Source: an uncultured Prevotellaceae bacterium
Lineage (GTDB): Bacteria > Bacteroidota > Bacteroidia > Bacteroidales > Bacteroidaceae
Length of the DNA stretch: 64,000 bases
Reading direction: 5' to 3'
Assembly (NCBI GenBank): GCA_900316585.1
Contig: ONDM01000002.1
Location: 248,001-312,000 of the forward strand
Under the pieces are notes generated by a model, which saw only the letters and a program-made list of their open reading frames with translations, searched no databases and had not been told where the DNA came from. Numbering within the stretch: position 1 is the stretch's first letter; every line of letters begins with the position of its first letter. The position numbers were made by a program, and so were the translations under genes. Of this stretch, positions 10,157-21,716 are shown one piece after another.

Positions 10157-10807
10157 TTATTGACCTACGGCCACCTTTGCGTGACGAATGACTTTTTCAT
10201 TTAGTGTATAACCAGTCTGGACACAATCCAGTACTTTACCCTTTAATTCTGGAGCTGGTGCTGGAACGAGAGCGATTGCCTCGTGGTAATCAACATTAAA
10301 ATCGGCACCTTCTGTATTGATAGGGTGTAATCCTTCTTTTTGAAGTGTAGTCATGAATTTCTGATATATCAATTCAACCCCAGTAAGAATTGATTTGATA
10401 TCTTCAGCTTTTTCCATGTTTTTAATAGCTCTCTCAAAATCGTCCAAAACAGGAAGAATGTTCGTGATGACTTTGGTCCCTGCACTTTTAATCAAGTCTG
10501 CTTTTTCTAGATTAGTCCGTTTACGGAAATTGTCAAATTCAGCCATTAGACGCAGATACTTGTCTTGCATAGCCGCTGTCTGCCTAATTTGCTCATCCAG
10601 CTTTTGCTGAAGCTTTTCCTCTTCAGTTAGTTCTGGCTCTTGTTCGCTTTTAGGTTCAGATTCTTGTTCTTGATTGGCATCTTGCTGAACATCTGTTTCT
10701 GGCAGTTCTTGCTGAAAATTCTCTTCAGTTGGATTCTCTATACTGTTTTCAGCTGTGTTTTCAACACGCTCTTTATTTTCTTCGTTGATGTTTTCTTTAT
10801 TTTCCAT
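10157..10807 (-). CDS. grpE: Nucleotide exchange factor GrpE
   Basis: A 216-residue cytoplasmic dimer that releases ADP from DnaK. The first 90 residues are very acidic and Glu/Gln-rich, followed by a long coiled coil (LQQKLDEQIRQTAAMQDKYLR, broken here for brevity around LMAEFDNFRKRT). The C-terminal beta domain carries HEAIALVPAPAPELKGKVLD and QTGYTLNEKVIRHAKVAVG. The acidic N-terminal tail is longer than in E. coli GrpE, common in this phylum. It is the first gene of grpE-dnaJ-folC. I did not find a TAnnTTTG box upstream. Confidence 0.96.
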   Translation of the reverse strand: MENKENINEENKERVENTAENSIENPTEENFQQELPETDVQQDANQEQESEPKSEQEPELTEEEKLQQKLDEQIRQTAAMQDKYLRLMAEFDNFRKRTNLEKADLIKSAGTKVITNILPVLDDFERAIKNMEKAEDIKSILTGVELIYQKFMTTLQKEGLHPINTEGADFNVDYHEAIALVPAPAPELKGKVLDCVQTGYTLNEKVIRHAKVAVGQ

Positions 10808-10870
10808 GATTTCTAATTTTTTTTGTTTAATAACAAAATCTTTGCCACTTTATTGTAAGTAGGATGTTAT

Positions 10871-10898
10871 ATGACAAAGTCACCTTATTTATGACATT

Positions 10899-10906
<8 letters not shown>
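10871..10906. promoter_or_regulatory. Two palindromes between divergent grpE and ABC-F genes
   Basis: TGAC-aaa-GTCA (10872-10882) and ATGACA-tttt-TGTCAT (10891-10906) lie 8 bp apart and share the TGAC/GTCA half-site. They are placed between the divergent starts of grpE and the ABC-F gene, and the second overlaps the ABC-F -33 box. They could be operator sites for one regulator; no regulator is identified. Confidence 0.35.
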
Positions 10907-13907
<3,001 letters not shown>

Positions 13908-13922
13908 TAATAATTTTTTTCT

Positions 13923-13930
13923 TACCTTTG
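13923..13930 (+). promoter_or_regulatory. -7 element upstream of GH3 gene
   Basis: TACCTTTG is a perfect TAnnTTTG match 25 bp before the ATG at 13956. No clear -33 element is visible. Confidence 0.45.
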
Positions 13931-13955
13931 TTTTAAAACCTTAAACTATAATATA

Positions 13956-16292
13956 ATGAAACGAAACTTTTTAACTATTAGTACCATTGCACTTTCATTA
14001 TTTGCTTTGGTTTTTCTGTCTGGTTGTAGCCAGAAAAAGGGTTCAGACATGGACTCTTTCGTGTCAGATTTGATGTCTAAGATGACCTTGGAAGAAAAAA
14101 TCGGTCAGTTGAATCTTCCTGTTGCAGGTGGATTTGTTGCTGGAGAAGGAAAGGATGGAGAAGAATCTCCTCTAGCTACTCGTGTTTCTAATGGTGAGAT
14201 TGGAGGTCTTTTTGGTATGAGAGACGTCAAAGCCATTAAGGAAGTACAGAAGGTGGCAGTTGAGAAATCCCGTTTGGGTATTCCTTTGATTTTTGGTTTT
14301 GATGTTATTCATGGTTATGATATTACATTTCCTATACCATTAGGAATGTCTACTTCATGGGATATGGATCTTATAGAGAAAGTTGCCCGTACCTCTGCTA
14401 TTGAAGCTTCCGCTAGTGGTGTAGATTGGGTGTTCTCTCCTATGGTCGATATTTGTCATGATGCTCGTTGGGGACGTATTGCAGAAGGTGCTGGAGAGGA
14501 TCCATATTTAGGAGCAGAAGTAGCTAAGGCATTGGTCAAAGGTTATCAGAGCGATGGCGATCTGACTCATAATGATAATGTTATGGCTTGCGTAAAGCAT
14601 TATGCGTTATATGGTGGTGCCGAAGCAGGACGTGATTACAATACTGTAGATATGAGTCGTCAGCGTGCTTTGAACGATTATATGCTTCCTTATAAAGCTG
14701 CTTGTGAGGCAGGTGCTGGTTCATACATGGCTTCTTTTAATGAATTTGAGGGAATTCCAGCTACTGCTAATGATTATTTAATGAACGAGTTGTTAAGAAA
14801 AACCTGGGGATTCGATGGCTTTATTGTCACCGATTATACTGGTATAATGGAAATGACCTTTCATGGTATAGGAGATGAACCAACAGTTGCTGCACGTGCT
14901 CTGAAAGCTGGTATAGATATGGATATGGTAAGCGAATACTTCTTCAAGTACTGTAAGGAAAATTTGGAGAAGGGCATGATATCAGAAAAAGATATCGATA
15001 CTGCTTGTCGTAGGATTTTGGAAGCAAAGTATAAGTTGGGTCTCTTTGATGATCCTTACAAATACTGTGATGAGAAACGTGCAGAGGAGATTTTAGGTGC
15101 TCAGGCACATGTTGATCAAGCTCGTTTGGTGGCTCAGGATTGCCAGGTACTGTTGAAAAATGAAGGAAACCTCTTACCATTGACTAAGAATAAAAGAATC
15201 GCTTTGATTGGCCCTATGGCTGATCGTGCTGCTGATATGGTAGGTAGTTGGAGTGGTTATTCTAGAAGTCGTAAGCCTGTATCCTTGAAGCAGGGCTTGG
15301 AGGAAGCTATTGCAGGACAGGGTGGTAGCGTGACTTATGCAGAAGGTAGTTGGTTGCTTTCTGATGAAACTACAGAGAAGACTGTTGCTGGTCGTGCCAT
15401 GGGTTTGGCAAGAGGAGGTGATGCATCAAAAGTTCATGCTCGTTCTGAAGCAGACTTACTGGCAGAGGCATTGCGTGTAGCACGCTCTTCCGATGTAATT
15501 GTAGCAGCGTTAGGTGAGAACGCAAATATGAATGGAGAAGGCACATCACGTGCTAATCCAATTATTCCAGAACCTCAGGAAGCATTGTTAAAGGCACTTG
15601 TAGCTACTGGTAAACCTGTAGTTTTGGTTGTCTTTACAGGTCGTCCATTAATTCTGACTTGGGAAGATGCAAATGTACCAGCTATATTAAATGCGTGGTT
15701 CCCTGGAATAGAAGCAGGACATGCTATTGCTGATGTTTTGTTCGGTGATGCTAATCCTAGTGCAAAGTTGACTACTAGTTTCCCACGTGCTTTGGGTCAA
15801 TTACCATACTCATATAATCATAAAAACACTGGTCGACCACAGAGTAGTGATGATGCTCCTTATGTTCGTTTCAGATCTAATTATTTGGATGTTATAAATG
15901 CTCCTCTGTATCCTTTTGGCTATGGCTTAAGTTACACTACATTTGAGTATTCAGATGTAAAACTATCTTCTGCTAGTATGGCTCAGAACGGAGAAGTTAA
16001 AGCTTCTGTAACAGTAAAGAATACAGGTGATCGTGAGGGTAAAGAAATTGTACAGCTTTATATCCGTGATTTGATAGCAACTAGTACTCGTCCAGTTCAG
16101 GAGTTGAAGAAGTTCCAGAAATTAACCATTAAGCCAGGTGAGAGTAAGACTGTTGAATTTACTATCACAGCTGAAGACTTGAAGTATTATAATCATGACT
16201 TGGAGTTTGTATGTGAACCTGGTGATTTTGAAATACAAATAGGTCCGAACTGCCGTGATGTAAAGAAGCAAGTTTTGACTGTAACTGATTAA
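13956..16292 (+). CDS. bglX: GH3 beta-glucosidase/xylosidase, surface or periplasmic lipoprotein
   Basis: A 778-residue glycoside hydrolase family 3 enzyme. The N-terminus is a lipoprotein signal (LSGC lipobox, Cys24), so it is membrane-anchored outside the cytoplasm. The (beta/alpha)8 domain follows with KIGQLNLP, WVFSPMVDICHDARWGR and VKHYALYGG. The nucleophile is Asp293 in VTDYTG. Next come the alpha/beta sandwich (ALIGPMADRAADMVGSW) and a C-terminal fibronectin-III-like domain (PLYPFGYGLSYTTFEYS). Length and architecture fit BglX-type enzymes that release glucose or xylose from the ends of beta-linked oligosaccharides. Exact linkage is unknown. It is a single gene with its own terminator. 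Confidence 0.93.
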   Translation: MKRNFLTISTIALSLFALVFLSGCSQKKGSDMDSFVSDLMSKMTLEEKIGQLNLPVAGGFVAGEGKDGEESPLATRVSNGEIGGLFGMRDVKAIKEVQKVAVEKSRLGIPLIFGFDVIHGYDITFPIPLGMSTSWDMDLIEKVARTSAIEASASGVDWVFSPMVDICHDARWGRIAEGAGEDPYLGAEVAKALVKGYQSDGDLTHNDNVMACVKHYALYGGAEAGRDYNTVDMSRQRALNDYMLPYKAACEAGAGSYMASFNEFEGIPATANDYLMNELLRKTWGFDGFIVTDYTGIMEMTFHGIGDEPTVAARALKAGIDMDMVSEYFFKYCKENLEKGMISEKDIDTACRRILEAKYKLGLFDDPYKYCDEKRAEEILGAQAHVDQARLVAQDCQVLLKNEGNLLPLTKNKRIALIGPMADRAADMVGSWSGYSRSRKPVSLKQGLEEAIAGQGGSVTYAEGSWLLSDETTEKTVAGRAMGLARGGDASKVHARSEADLLAEALRVARSSDVIVAALGENANMNGEGTSRANPIIPEPQEALLKALVATGKPVVLVVFTGRPLILTWEDANVPAILNAWFPGIEAGHAIADVLFGDANPSAKLTTSFPRALGQLPYSYNHKNTGRPQSSDDAPYVRFRSNYLDVINAPLYPFGYGLSYTTFEYSDVKLSSASMAQNGEVKASVTVKNTGDREGKEIVQLYIRDLIATSTRPVQELKKFQKLTIKPGESKTVEFTITAEDLKYYNHDLEFVCEPGDFEIQIGPNCRDVKKQVLTVTD

Positions 16293-16311
16293 TAATTTAA
16301 ATCACAGTAAC

Positions 16312-16343
16312 AAAAAAGGAGGAAGATATTTCCTCCTTTTTTT
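16312..16343 (+). terminator. Intrinsic terminator of GH3 gene
   Basis: A GGAGGAA/TTCCTCC stem (16318-16324 with 16330-16336) is flanked by an A run and seven T, 26 bp after the bglX stop. Confidence 0.85.
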
Positions 16344-16593
16344 GTTTATCCTTTTTTTAGTTTGATAGATTGATGATTTATTAAATCTTTTCCTTGTCCC
16401 AATATTAGTTACATAGTTTATTGTGTTTTTTGGTTATTTATTTGCATGTTATTTTAGCTGAATAGTTGTTCTTTTTTCCTTTAGGAAAAAGAGTTTTTGG
16501 CTTTCCCTTTCATAGATTGCTCTATTTTTTGTAAATTTGTACCCTAATTGGGATATCTCAAGTTGTAAAGTAATTTAAATATAAAATTAAAGT
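16344..16593 (+). promoter_or_regulatory. Upstream region and -7 box of the aryl-polyene-like cluster
   Basis: This 250-bp gap between the bglX terminator and the first cluster gene has no coding potential. TAAATTTG at 16532-16539 is a perfect -7 box 55 bp before the ATG. TATTTTTTG at 16523-16531 is a near match and would pair with TTTG at 16496-16499. A palindrome TTTTTCC-ttta-GGAAAAA (16473-16490) lies immediately upstream and could be an operator or a small hairpin. No other promoter of this quality was noticed inside the 21.6-kb cluster. Confidence 0.5.
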
Positions 16594-17325
16594 ATGAAAT
16601 ATGCACTTGTAACTGGCGGGTCTAGAGGTATAGGTCGTGCTATTTGCATAGTACTCTCAAAGATGGGTTTTCCTGTAATCATCAATTATCAGTCGAATTT
16701 GGAGGCAGCTGAAATTACTAAAAGACAAATAGAAGTTGATGGTGGCAAGGCTGAACTCCTTCAGTTTGATGTTTCAGACAAAGTTCAAATAGAATCTGCT
16801 TTGGATAGTTGGGAAAATACTCATCCAGATGATTATATTTCAGTTTTGGTCAATAATGCAGGTATTCGTCGAGATAATGTATTGTTCATGATGTCTGATG
16901 ATGAATGGCATAAAGTTCTTGATACAACATTAAATGGTTTTTTCTACGTTACTCGTCGTCTTTTGAAGCATATGATGCCTAGGAAAAGGGGAGGACGTAT
17001 TGTTAATGTTGCTTCATTGTCTGGGTTGAAAGGTCTTCCAGGGCAAGCAAATTACAGTGCAGCAAAGGCTGCTATCATAGGTGCTACTAAAGCCTTAGCA
17101 CAGGAAGTAGCTCCACGTGGTGTTACTGTAAATGCCATAGCTCCTGGTTTTATTGAAACAGACATGACCAAAGATTTGTCTCAGGACGAACTGAAAAAGA
17201 TGATTCCTGTTGGACGTTTCGGTACACCTGAGGAAGTTGCAGCAGTTGTTAAGTTTTTAGTATCTCCAGAGGCAGCTTATATTACAGGTGAGGTTATTAA
17301 CATAAATGGTGGCTTATATACTTAA
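16594..17325 (+). CDS. FabG-like 3-oxoacyl-ACP reductase (ApeQ-type), cluster gene 1
   Basis: A 243-residue short-chain dehydrogenase that would reduce the 3-keto group after each condensation, using NADPH. It shows TGGSRGIG (residues 7-14), NNAG (87-90), and the catalytic set Asn114, Ser141, Tyr154 and Lys158 in YSAAK. The C-terminal INGG motif is present and length is normal. It is the first gene of the cluster, followed directly by a ketosynthase. Its placement away from housekeeping fab genes supports a dedicated polyene role. Family is certain, pathway role inferred. Confidence 0.93.
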   Translation: MKYALVTGGSRGIGRAICIVLSKMGFPVIINYQSNLEAAEITKRQIEVDGGKAELLQFDVSDKVQIESALDSWENTHPDDYISVLVNNAGIRRDNVLFMMSDDEWHKVLDTTLNGFFYVTRRLLKHMMPRKRGGRIVNVASLSGLKGLPGQANYSAAKAAIIGATKALAQEVAPRGVTVNAIAPGFIETDMTKDLSQDELKKMIPVGRFGTPEEVAAVVKFLVSPEAAYITGEVININGGLYT

Positions 17326-17337
17326 AATTTGAGATTC

Positions 17338-18567
17338 ATGTCAAGTAGAGTAGTTATTACAGGTATGGGTATATGGTCCTGTTTAGGAACATCTGTAGAT
17401 ATAGTCAAGGAATCCCTTTATGCTGGTAAGTCAGGAATTGGTGTTGATAAGGAGCGATTGATTTATGGCTATCGTTCAGGGCTTACTGGTATTGTGGATG
17501 AACCTGTTATTACGAAGGCTATGTTAGACAGACATACTAGAGCTGGAATGTCTGAAGAGGCTAGATATGCCTATATGGCAAGTCGGCAAGCTTTTGAACA
17601 AGCTGGAATTGATAATGAATATCTTCTTAAGAATGAAGTAGGGTGCATTTTCGGAAATGATTCATCCGCCAAACCGGTTATTGAGACTTCCAAGATAATG
17701 GATGAGAAACATGATACGGCAATGATTGGCTATGGGCTCATTTTCCAGTCCATGAATTCTACAGTCAATATGAATCTTAGTACGATTTTTCACTTGAGGG
17801 GAGTTAATTTTACTATCAGTGCTGCATGTGCTAGTGGAAGTCATTCCATCGGACTGGGTTATATGTTGATCAAACAGGGCTTGCAAGATGTGATTCTTTG
17901 TGGAGGAGCTCAAGAGTGTAATTATTATGCCATGGCTTCATTTGATGCACTTTCCGCATTTTCTGTACGTATGGATGAGCCTACAAAGGCAAGTCGTCCT
18001 TTTGATAGGGATAGGGATGGATTGATTCCTAGTGGAGGAGCCGCAGCACTTGTTCTTGAAGACTATGACCATGCTGTTTGCCGTGGCGCTACAATCTTGG
18101 GTGAAGTCGTGGGCTATGGTTTTTCTTCCAACGGTGGTGGTATTTCTCAACCTAGTGATGAAGGTTGCGTTATAGCTATGAGTCGTGCCATGAAGGACGC
18201 TGGTGTCAAATTGGAAGAAGTGGACTATATAAACGCTCATGCTACTTCAACTCTTCAGGGTGATATGTATGAGGCTATTGCTTTGGATTGCCTTTTCCGT
18301 GGGCAGCATGCTCTTATTAGCAGTACGAAATCAATGACGGGACATGAATGTTGGATGGCAGGTGCTAGTGAAATCGTTTATTCATTGATAATGATGCATA
18401 ATAATTTTGTTGCTCCAAATATAAACTTTGAAAATCCAGATGAGCATTCTGAAAAACTGAATCTTGCAGTTAAAACTATAGATACTGAAATAAATACAGT
18501 ATTAAGTAATTCATTTGGTTTTGGTGGTACGAATAGTGCATTAGTAGTAAAGAAGTTCAAGCCCTGA
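17338..18567 (+). CDS. Beta-ketoacyl-ACP synthase (KS1), stand-alone, cluster gene 2
   Basis: A 409-residue FabF-like ketosynthase with an intact active site: nucleophile Cys164 in SAACASGSHS, His301 in NAHATST, Lys331 and His336 in STKSMTGHECW, and GFGGTNSAL at the C-terminus. It would catalyse decarboxylative Claisen condensation of malonyl-ACP with the growing chain. An in-frame TTG at 17329 precedes the ATG at 17338. The ATG is chosen because the family N-terminus SRVVITGMGIWS starts there. It begins 12 bp after the reductase. Unlike the other two ketosynthases here it has no C-terminal extension. Confidence 0.94.
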   Translation: MSSRVVITGMGIWSCLGTSVDIVKESLYAGKSGIGVDKERLIYGYRSGLTGIVDEPVITKAMLDRHTRAGMSEEARYAYMASRQAFEQAGIDNEYLLKNEVGCIFGNDSSAKPVIETSKIMDEKHDTAMIGYGLIFQSMNSTVNMNLSTIFHLRGVNFTISAACASGSHSIGLGYMLIKQGLQDVILCGGAQECNYYAMASFDALSAFSVRMDEPTKASRPFDRDRDGLIPSGGAAALVLEDYDHAVCRGATILGEVVGYGFSSNGGGISQPSDEGCVIAMSRAMKDAGVKLEEVDYINAHATSTLQGDMYEAIALDCLFRGQHALISSTKSMTGHECWMAGASEIVYSLIMMHNNFVAPNINFENPDEHSEKLNLAVKTIDTEINTVLSNSFGFGGTNSALVVKKFKP

Positions 18568-18595
18568 AGAATTAAATGCTCCAAAAAGGAAATTT

Positions 18596-19699
18596 ATGTA
18601 TTTGTCTGATTCATTAAAGAAAAAATATACGAAGGATGACCTTTCTGCCCGTGACGCACAACGTGCAGCTGAGTTTATTGCCTGGGGACCTGCCGTATTT
18701 CAGGCATCCCGTTTAATGGTTAAATGGGGTATTCTAGATTTACTGCGTGATAGTGATCATGGTATGACTGAAGATGAAGTGGTTGATAAGACAGGTCTTT
18801 CCAAGTATGCTGTCAAATGTCTTTTGGAAGCTTCGCTTTGCATTGGTACAGTCTTTATTAATCCTGAAACGGACAGATATTCTTTATCTAAGACTGGATG
18901 GTTTTTGCTGAATGATCCTGCAACTCGTGTCAATTTGGATTTTAACCATGACGTGAATTATGAGGGCTGGTTTCATTTGGAGGAATCTTTAAAGGAAGGT
19001 AAACCTGCAGGTTTGAAACATTTCGGTGACTGGCCAACTGTGTATGAGGGCTTGTCAAGCCTTCCGGAACAAGTTCAGAAAAGTTGGTTTGGCTTTGACC
19101 ACTTTTATAGTGACTCTTCCTTCCCACAGGCATTGGAGATAGTCTTCGGTAAATATCAGGTTCGTTCCTTGTATGATGTAGGTGGAAATACGGGTAAATG
19201 GGCATTGCAGTGTGTCAATTATAATCCTGATGTTGAGGTAACAGTCCTAGACTTGCCTCAGCAGATAGAATTGATGAAGAAGAATGTGGAAGGGAAAGAG
19301 CATTCAGAGAGGATTGGAGGTTTCGGAATCAATCTATTGGATGAAAAGGTGCCTTTCCCTAAGCGAGAAGGTGGACTAGATGCAATATGGATGAGTCAGT
19401 TCCTGGATTGTTTCTCAGAAGATGAAATTATCAGTATTTTGTCTCGTGCAAAAGCAGCTATGACTGTGAATACTCGTATTTTCATCATGGAAACTCTTTG
19501 GGATAGACAACGATTTGAACCGGCATCATTTTGCTTGACCATGACAAGCTTATATTTTGCTGCTATAGCCAATGGTAATAGTAAAATGTACCATTCTGAA
19601 GATATGATTCGATTGATAGAAACTGCAGGTTTGCAGGTAGAAAATATATATGATGGCTTAGGTCAGGGCCACAGTATAATAGTTTGTAAATTAATGTAA
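18596..19699 (+). CDS. SAM-dependent O-methyltransferase-like protein, cluster gene 3
   Basis: A 367-residue class I methyltransferase of the Methyltransf_2 (acetylserotonin/caffeate O-methyltransferase) type. An N-terminal winged-helix dimerisation region (about 30-100, LLRDSDHGMTEDEVVDKTGLS) precedes a Rossmann domain. The SAM motif is YDVGGNTGKWALQ, followed by VTVLDLPQQI and a GQGHSIIVCK end. The likely role is methylating an aromatic hydroxyl of the polyene head group, as tailoring methyltransferases do in aryl-polyene pathways. The usual catalytic His before the last helix is not obvious, so the target atom is uncertain. It sits between KS1 and the first ACP. Confidence 0.8.
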   Translation: MYLSDSLKKKYTKDDLSARDAQRAAEFIAWGPAVFQASRLMVKWGILDLLRDSDHGMTEDEVVDKTGLSKYAVKCLLEASLCIGTVFINPETDRYSLSKTGWFLLNDPATRVNLDFNHDVNYEGWFHLEESLKEGKPAGLKHFGDWPTVYEGLSSLPEQVQKSWFGFDHFYSDSSFPQALEIVFGKYQVRSLYDVGGNTGKWALQCVNYNPDVEVTVLDLPQQIELMKKNVEGKEHSERIGGFGINLLDEKVPFPKREGGLDAIWMSQFLDCFSEDEIISILSRAKAAMTVNTRIFIMETLWDRQRFEPASFCLTMTSLYFAAIANGNSKMYHSEDMIRLIETAGLQVENIYDGLGQGHSIIVCKLM

Positions 19700-19706
19700 T
19701 TATCAT

Positions 19707-19949
19707 ATGGATAGAAAAGTAATTGAAGAGAAGGTAAATGCATTTCTTATTGATGATTTGGAAATCGATGAAGATAAGATTGCTGATGATGCATTGCTGA
19801 AAGAGGATTTAGGTATCGACAGTTTGGATTTTGTTGATATAGTTGTAATAGTTGAGAAGAATTTTGGCTTCAAGATTAAGCCAGAAGAAATGGGAGGTGT
19901 AAAGACCCTTTCCCAGTTCTATGATTATATCCAGTCTAAAGTTGGTTAA
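19707..19949 (+). CDS. Acyl carrier protein (ACP1), cluster gene 4
   Basis: An 80-residue acidic carrier protein. Ser39 in GIDSLD is the phosphopantetheine attachment site, within helix 2 (DSLDFVDIVVIVEKNFGF). It would hold the growing polyene chain. It starts 7 bp after the methyltransferase and ends 6 bp before the LpxL-like acyltransferase. No phosphopantetheinyl transferase was found in the cluster, so a housekeeping enzyme must activate it. Confidence 0.95.
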   Translation: MDRKVIEEKVNAFLIDDLEIDEDKIADDALLKEDLGIDSLDFVDIVVIVEKNFGFKIKPEEMGGVKTLSQFYDYIQSKVG

Positions 19950-19955
19950 ATAAAG

Positions 19956-20837
19956 ATGGCAGAGGAACAGAAATGGACGGGTAAAACGTATGGTGGGAGT
20001 AAGTTGTTAGGCAGCTTGATTTTTGCTTTACGTTTCATGGATGTCAGATTGCTCTATTTGGCAGCTGCTATTTTTGTCGTACCTGTCTGTCTCTGTCTGA
20101 ATGCCAGTAGAGGTATTGCTTATCGTTATTTCCGTGAGCGATTTAATTATTCACCTTTAAAAGCTGCGTGGAAAACCTACATAAATCATTGCCTGTTCGG
20201 TCAGGTTGTTATAGACCGTTTTGCCATGTATGCAGGTAAAAAGTTCAAGATTGAGATTGAAGGTTATGACCATTTTCTTCATCTTGCTGCACAAAAAGAA
20301 GGTTTTGTCCAGTTGAGCTCTCATATAGGGAATTACGAATTAGCTGGTTATAATCTAGTTGCTGAAACAAAAGTTTTTAATGCTTTGGTTTTTGCAGATG
20401 AGAAAGAGACTGTCATGGAGAACAGAAATAAGATGTTTTCAAATACAAATATCCGAATGATTGGTATCAAACCTGATATGAGTCATCTGTTTGAAATAGA
20501 CAGTGCTTTGGTGAACGGTGAAATTGTCAGTATTCCGGCAGACCGTATTTTCGGCTCACAGAAATGTATAGAGAAGATGTTCTTAGGTGGATATGCCAAG
20601 TTTCCCTTGGGTCCTTTTAGTGTTGCCACCATGAGGTCATTGGATGTTTTGGCAGTGAATGTCATGAAGACATCCTTGAAATGCTATAAGATTTATGTGA
20701 CTCCGTTGAAATACGATAAACAGGCTAAACGCAGTGAACAGATAAATATGCTTTCAAGTGCCTATGTGACAGAACTGGAGCGTATGTTAAATCTATACCC
20801 TACGCAGTGGTACAATTATTTTGAATTCTGGTCATGA
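19956..20837 (+). CDS. LpxL/HtrB-like acyltransferase, cluster gene 5
   Basis: A 293-residue membrane-associated acyltransferase of the lipid A late-acyltransferase superfamily. A hydrophobic segment (residues about 33-50) anchors the N-terminus. The catalytic HX4E motif is His123-IGNY-Glu128 in SSHIGNYELAG. Later blocks IPADRIFGSQ and TQWYNYFEFW match the family. Family members take acyl chains from ACP. In aryl-polyene clusters they are thought to transfer the polyene or a fatty acid to a lipid anchor. A role in ordinary lipid A synthesis is less likely given the operon context. Its stop overlaps the next gene by 4 bp. Confidence 0.87.
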   Translation: MAEEQKWTGKTYGGSKLLGSLIFALRFMDVRLLYLAAAIFVVPVCLCLNASRGIAYRYFRERFNYSPLKAAWKTYINHCLFGQVVIDRFAMYAGKKFKIEIEGYDHFLHLAAQKEGFVQLSSHIGNYELAGYNLVAETKVFNALVFADEKETVMENRNKMFSNTNIRMIGIKPDMSHLFEIDSALVNGEIVSIPADRIFGSQKCIEKMFLGGYAKFPLGPFSVATMRSLDVLAVNVMKTSLKCYKIYVTPLKYDKQAKRSEQINMLSSAYVTELERMLNLYPTQWYNYFEFWS

Positions 20838-21310
20838 TGGATGAGATGGATTATACACAGCCTGCAGAGTCATTCTTAAGAAGCATTGATGTCCATGAAC
20901 TGCTTCCACAACAAGAGCCTTTTGTGATGATTAGTCGCTTAACTCATTTTGACAAATTGCGTACTGTGACAGAAACGATAATTTCAGAAGACAACATTTT
21001 TGTTAAAAATGGCTGTTTCACCGCATCGGGACTAATGGAGAATATAGCACAGACTTGTGCTGCACGAATCGGATATGTCAATAAATATATTCTGAAGAAA
21101 GGTATTCAGATTGGTTTTATTGGTGCTATCAGAAATATGCAGATACATGGTTTGCCGAAGGTGGGTGATACTATTACAACCACTGTTGATGTAATGGAAG
21201 AAATCTTCGGGATGACACTTGCAAATTCAACTGTCCAGTTAGGGAAAAATATTTTGGTAACTGCCGAGATGAAAATAGCACTCAAAAACGATGGAACTGA
21301 AAGTAAGTAA
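20834..21310 (+). CDS. FabZ-like hotdog dehydratase subunit lacking the catalytic His (keeps Glu), cluster gene 6
   Basis: A 158-residue hotdog-fold protein with a FabZ-like N-terminus (LLPQQEPFVMISRLT) and helix (ASGLMENIAQTCAARIGY). The catalytic Glu of FabZ aligns with Glu69 in LMENIAQ. The GHFPG block that carries the catalytic His is absent: the region reads KNGCFTASG, with Cys61 and a shortened loop. Alone it should not be a functional dehydratase. Gene 14 of the cluster is the mirror case, having His but not Glu. Together they could form a heterodimer with a composite active site. The start overlaps the acyltransferase by 4 bp; a second ATG four codons in is possible. Confidence 0.82.
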   Translation: MMDEMDYTQPAESFLRSIDVHELLPQQEPFVMISRLTHFDKLRTVTETIISEDNIFVKNGCFTASGLMENIAQTCAARIGYVNKYILKKGIQIGFIGAIRNMQIHGLPKVGDTITTTVDVMEEIFGMTLANSTVQLGKNILVTAEMKIALKNDGTESK

Positions 21311-21713
21311 AGAAATCAATATTCGCTTCTCGGAAGTAGATTCCATGAACGTGGTTTGGCATGGTTCATATGCTCTTTATTTTGAAGATGCCAGAGAGGC
21401 GTTCGGGGAAAAATATGGCTTGACCTATTTGGGTTATATTGAAAAGGGATATTATGCACCGCTTGTGGAACTGAAGTTTCAGTATAAACATCCTTTAAAG
21501 TACGGTTCAAAGCCTAGGATTGATATTGTTTATCGTCCTACCCAGGCTGCAAAGGTAGTTTTCGATTATGAAATCCATGACACTGCTGATGATAGCCTGG
21601 TAGCTACGGGAACCTCCATTCAGGTATTCATGGATTTGAATTATGAGTTGGTGTGGGAAAGCCCTGAGTTCTACAAAGAATGGCAAGAACGATGGGATGT
21701 ATTTAATAAATAG
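21291..21713 (+). CDS. 4HBT/YbgC-type hotdog thioesterase, cluster gene 7
   Basis: A 140-residue acyl-CoA/ACP thioesterase-like protein. The family motif is FSEVDSMNVVWHGSYALYFED, with the catalytic Asp17 and His24. It would release acyl chains from ACP or proofread stalled intermediates. It overlaps the dehydratase-like gene by 20 bp, so translation is probably coupled. Thioesterases of this family are a usual component of aryl-polyene clusters. Substrate is inferred only. Confidence 0.87.
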   Translation: MELKVSKEINIRFSEVDSMNVVWHGSYALYFEDAREAFGEKYGLTYLGYIEKGYYAPLVELKFQYKHPLKYGSKPRIDIVYRPTQAAKVVFDYEIHDTADDSLVATGTSIQVFMDLNYELVWESPEFYKEWQERWDVFNK

Positions 21714-21716
21714 TCT

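Noticed and set aside
19956-20837. Housekeeping lipid A acyltransferase
   Set aside because: Tight overlap with polyene-cluster genes on both sides makes a pathway-specific role more likely, although activity on lipid A cannot be excluded.
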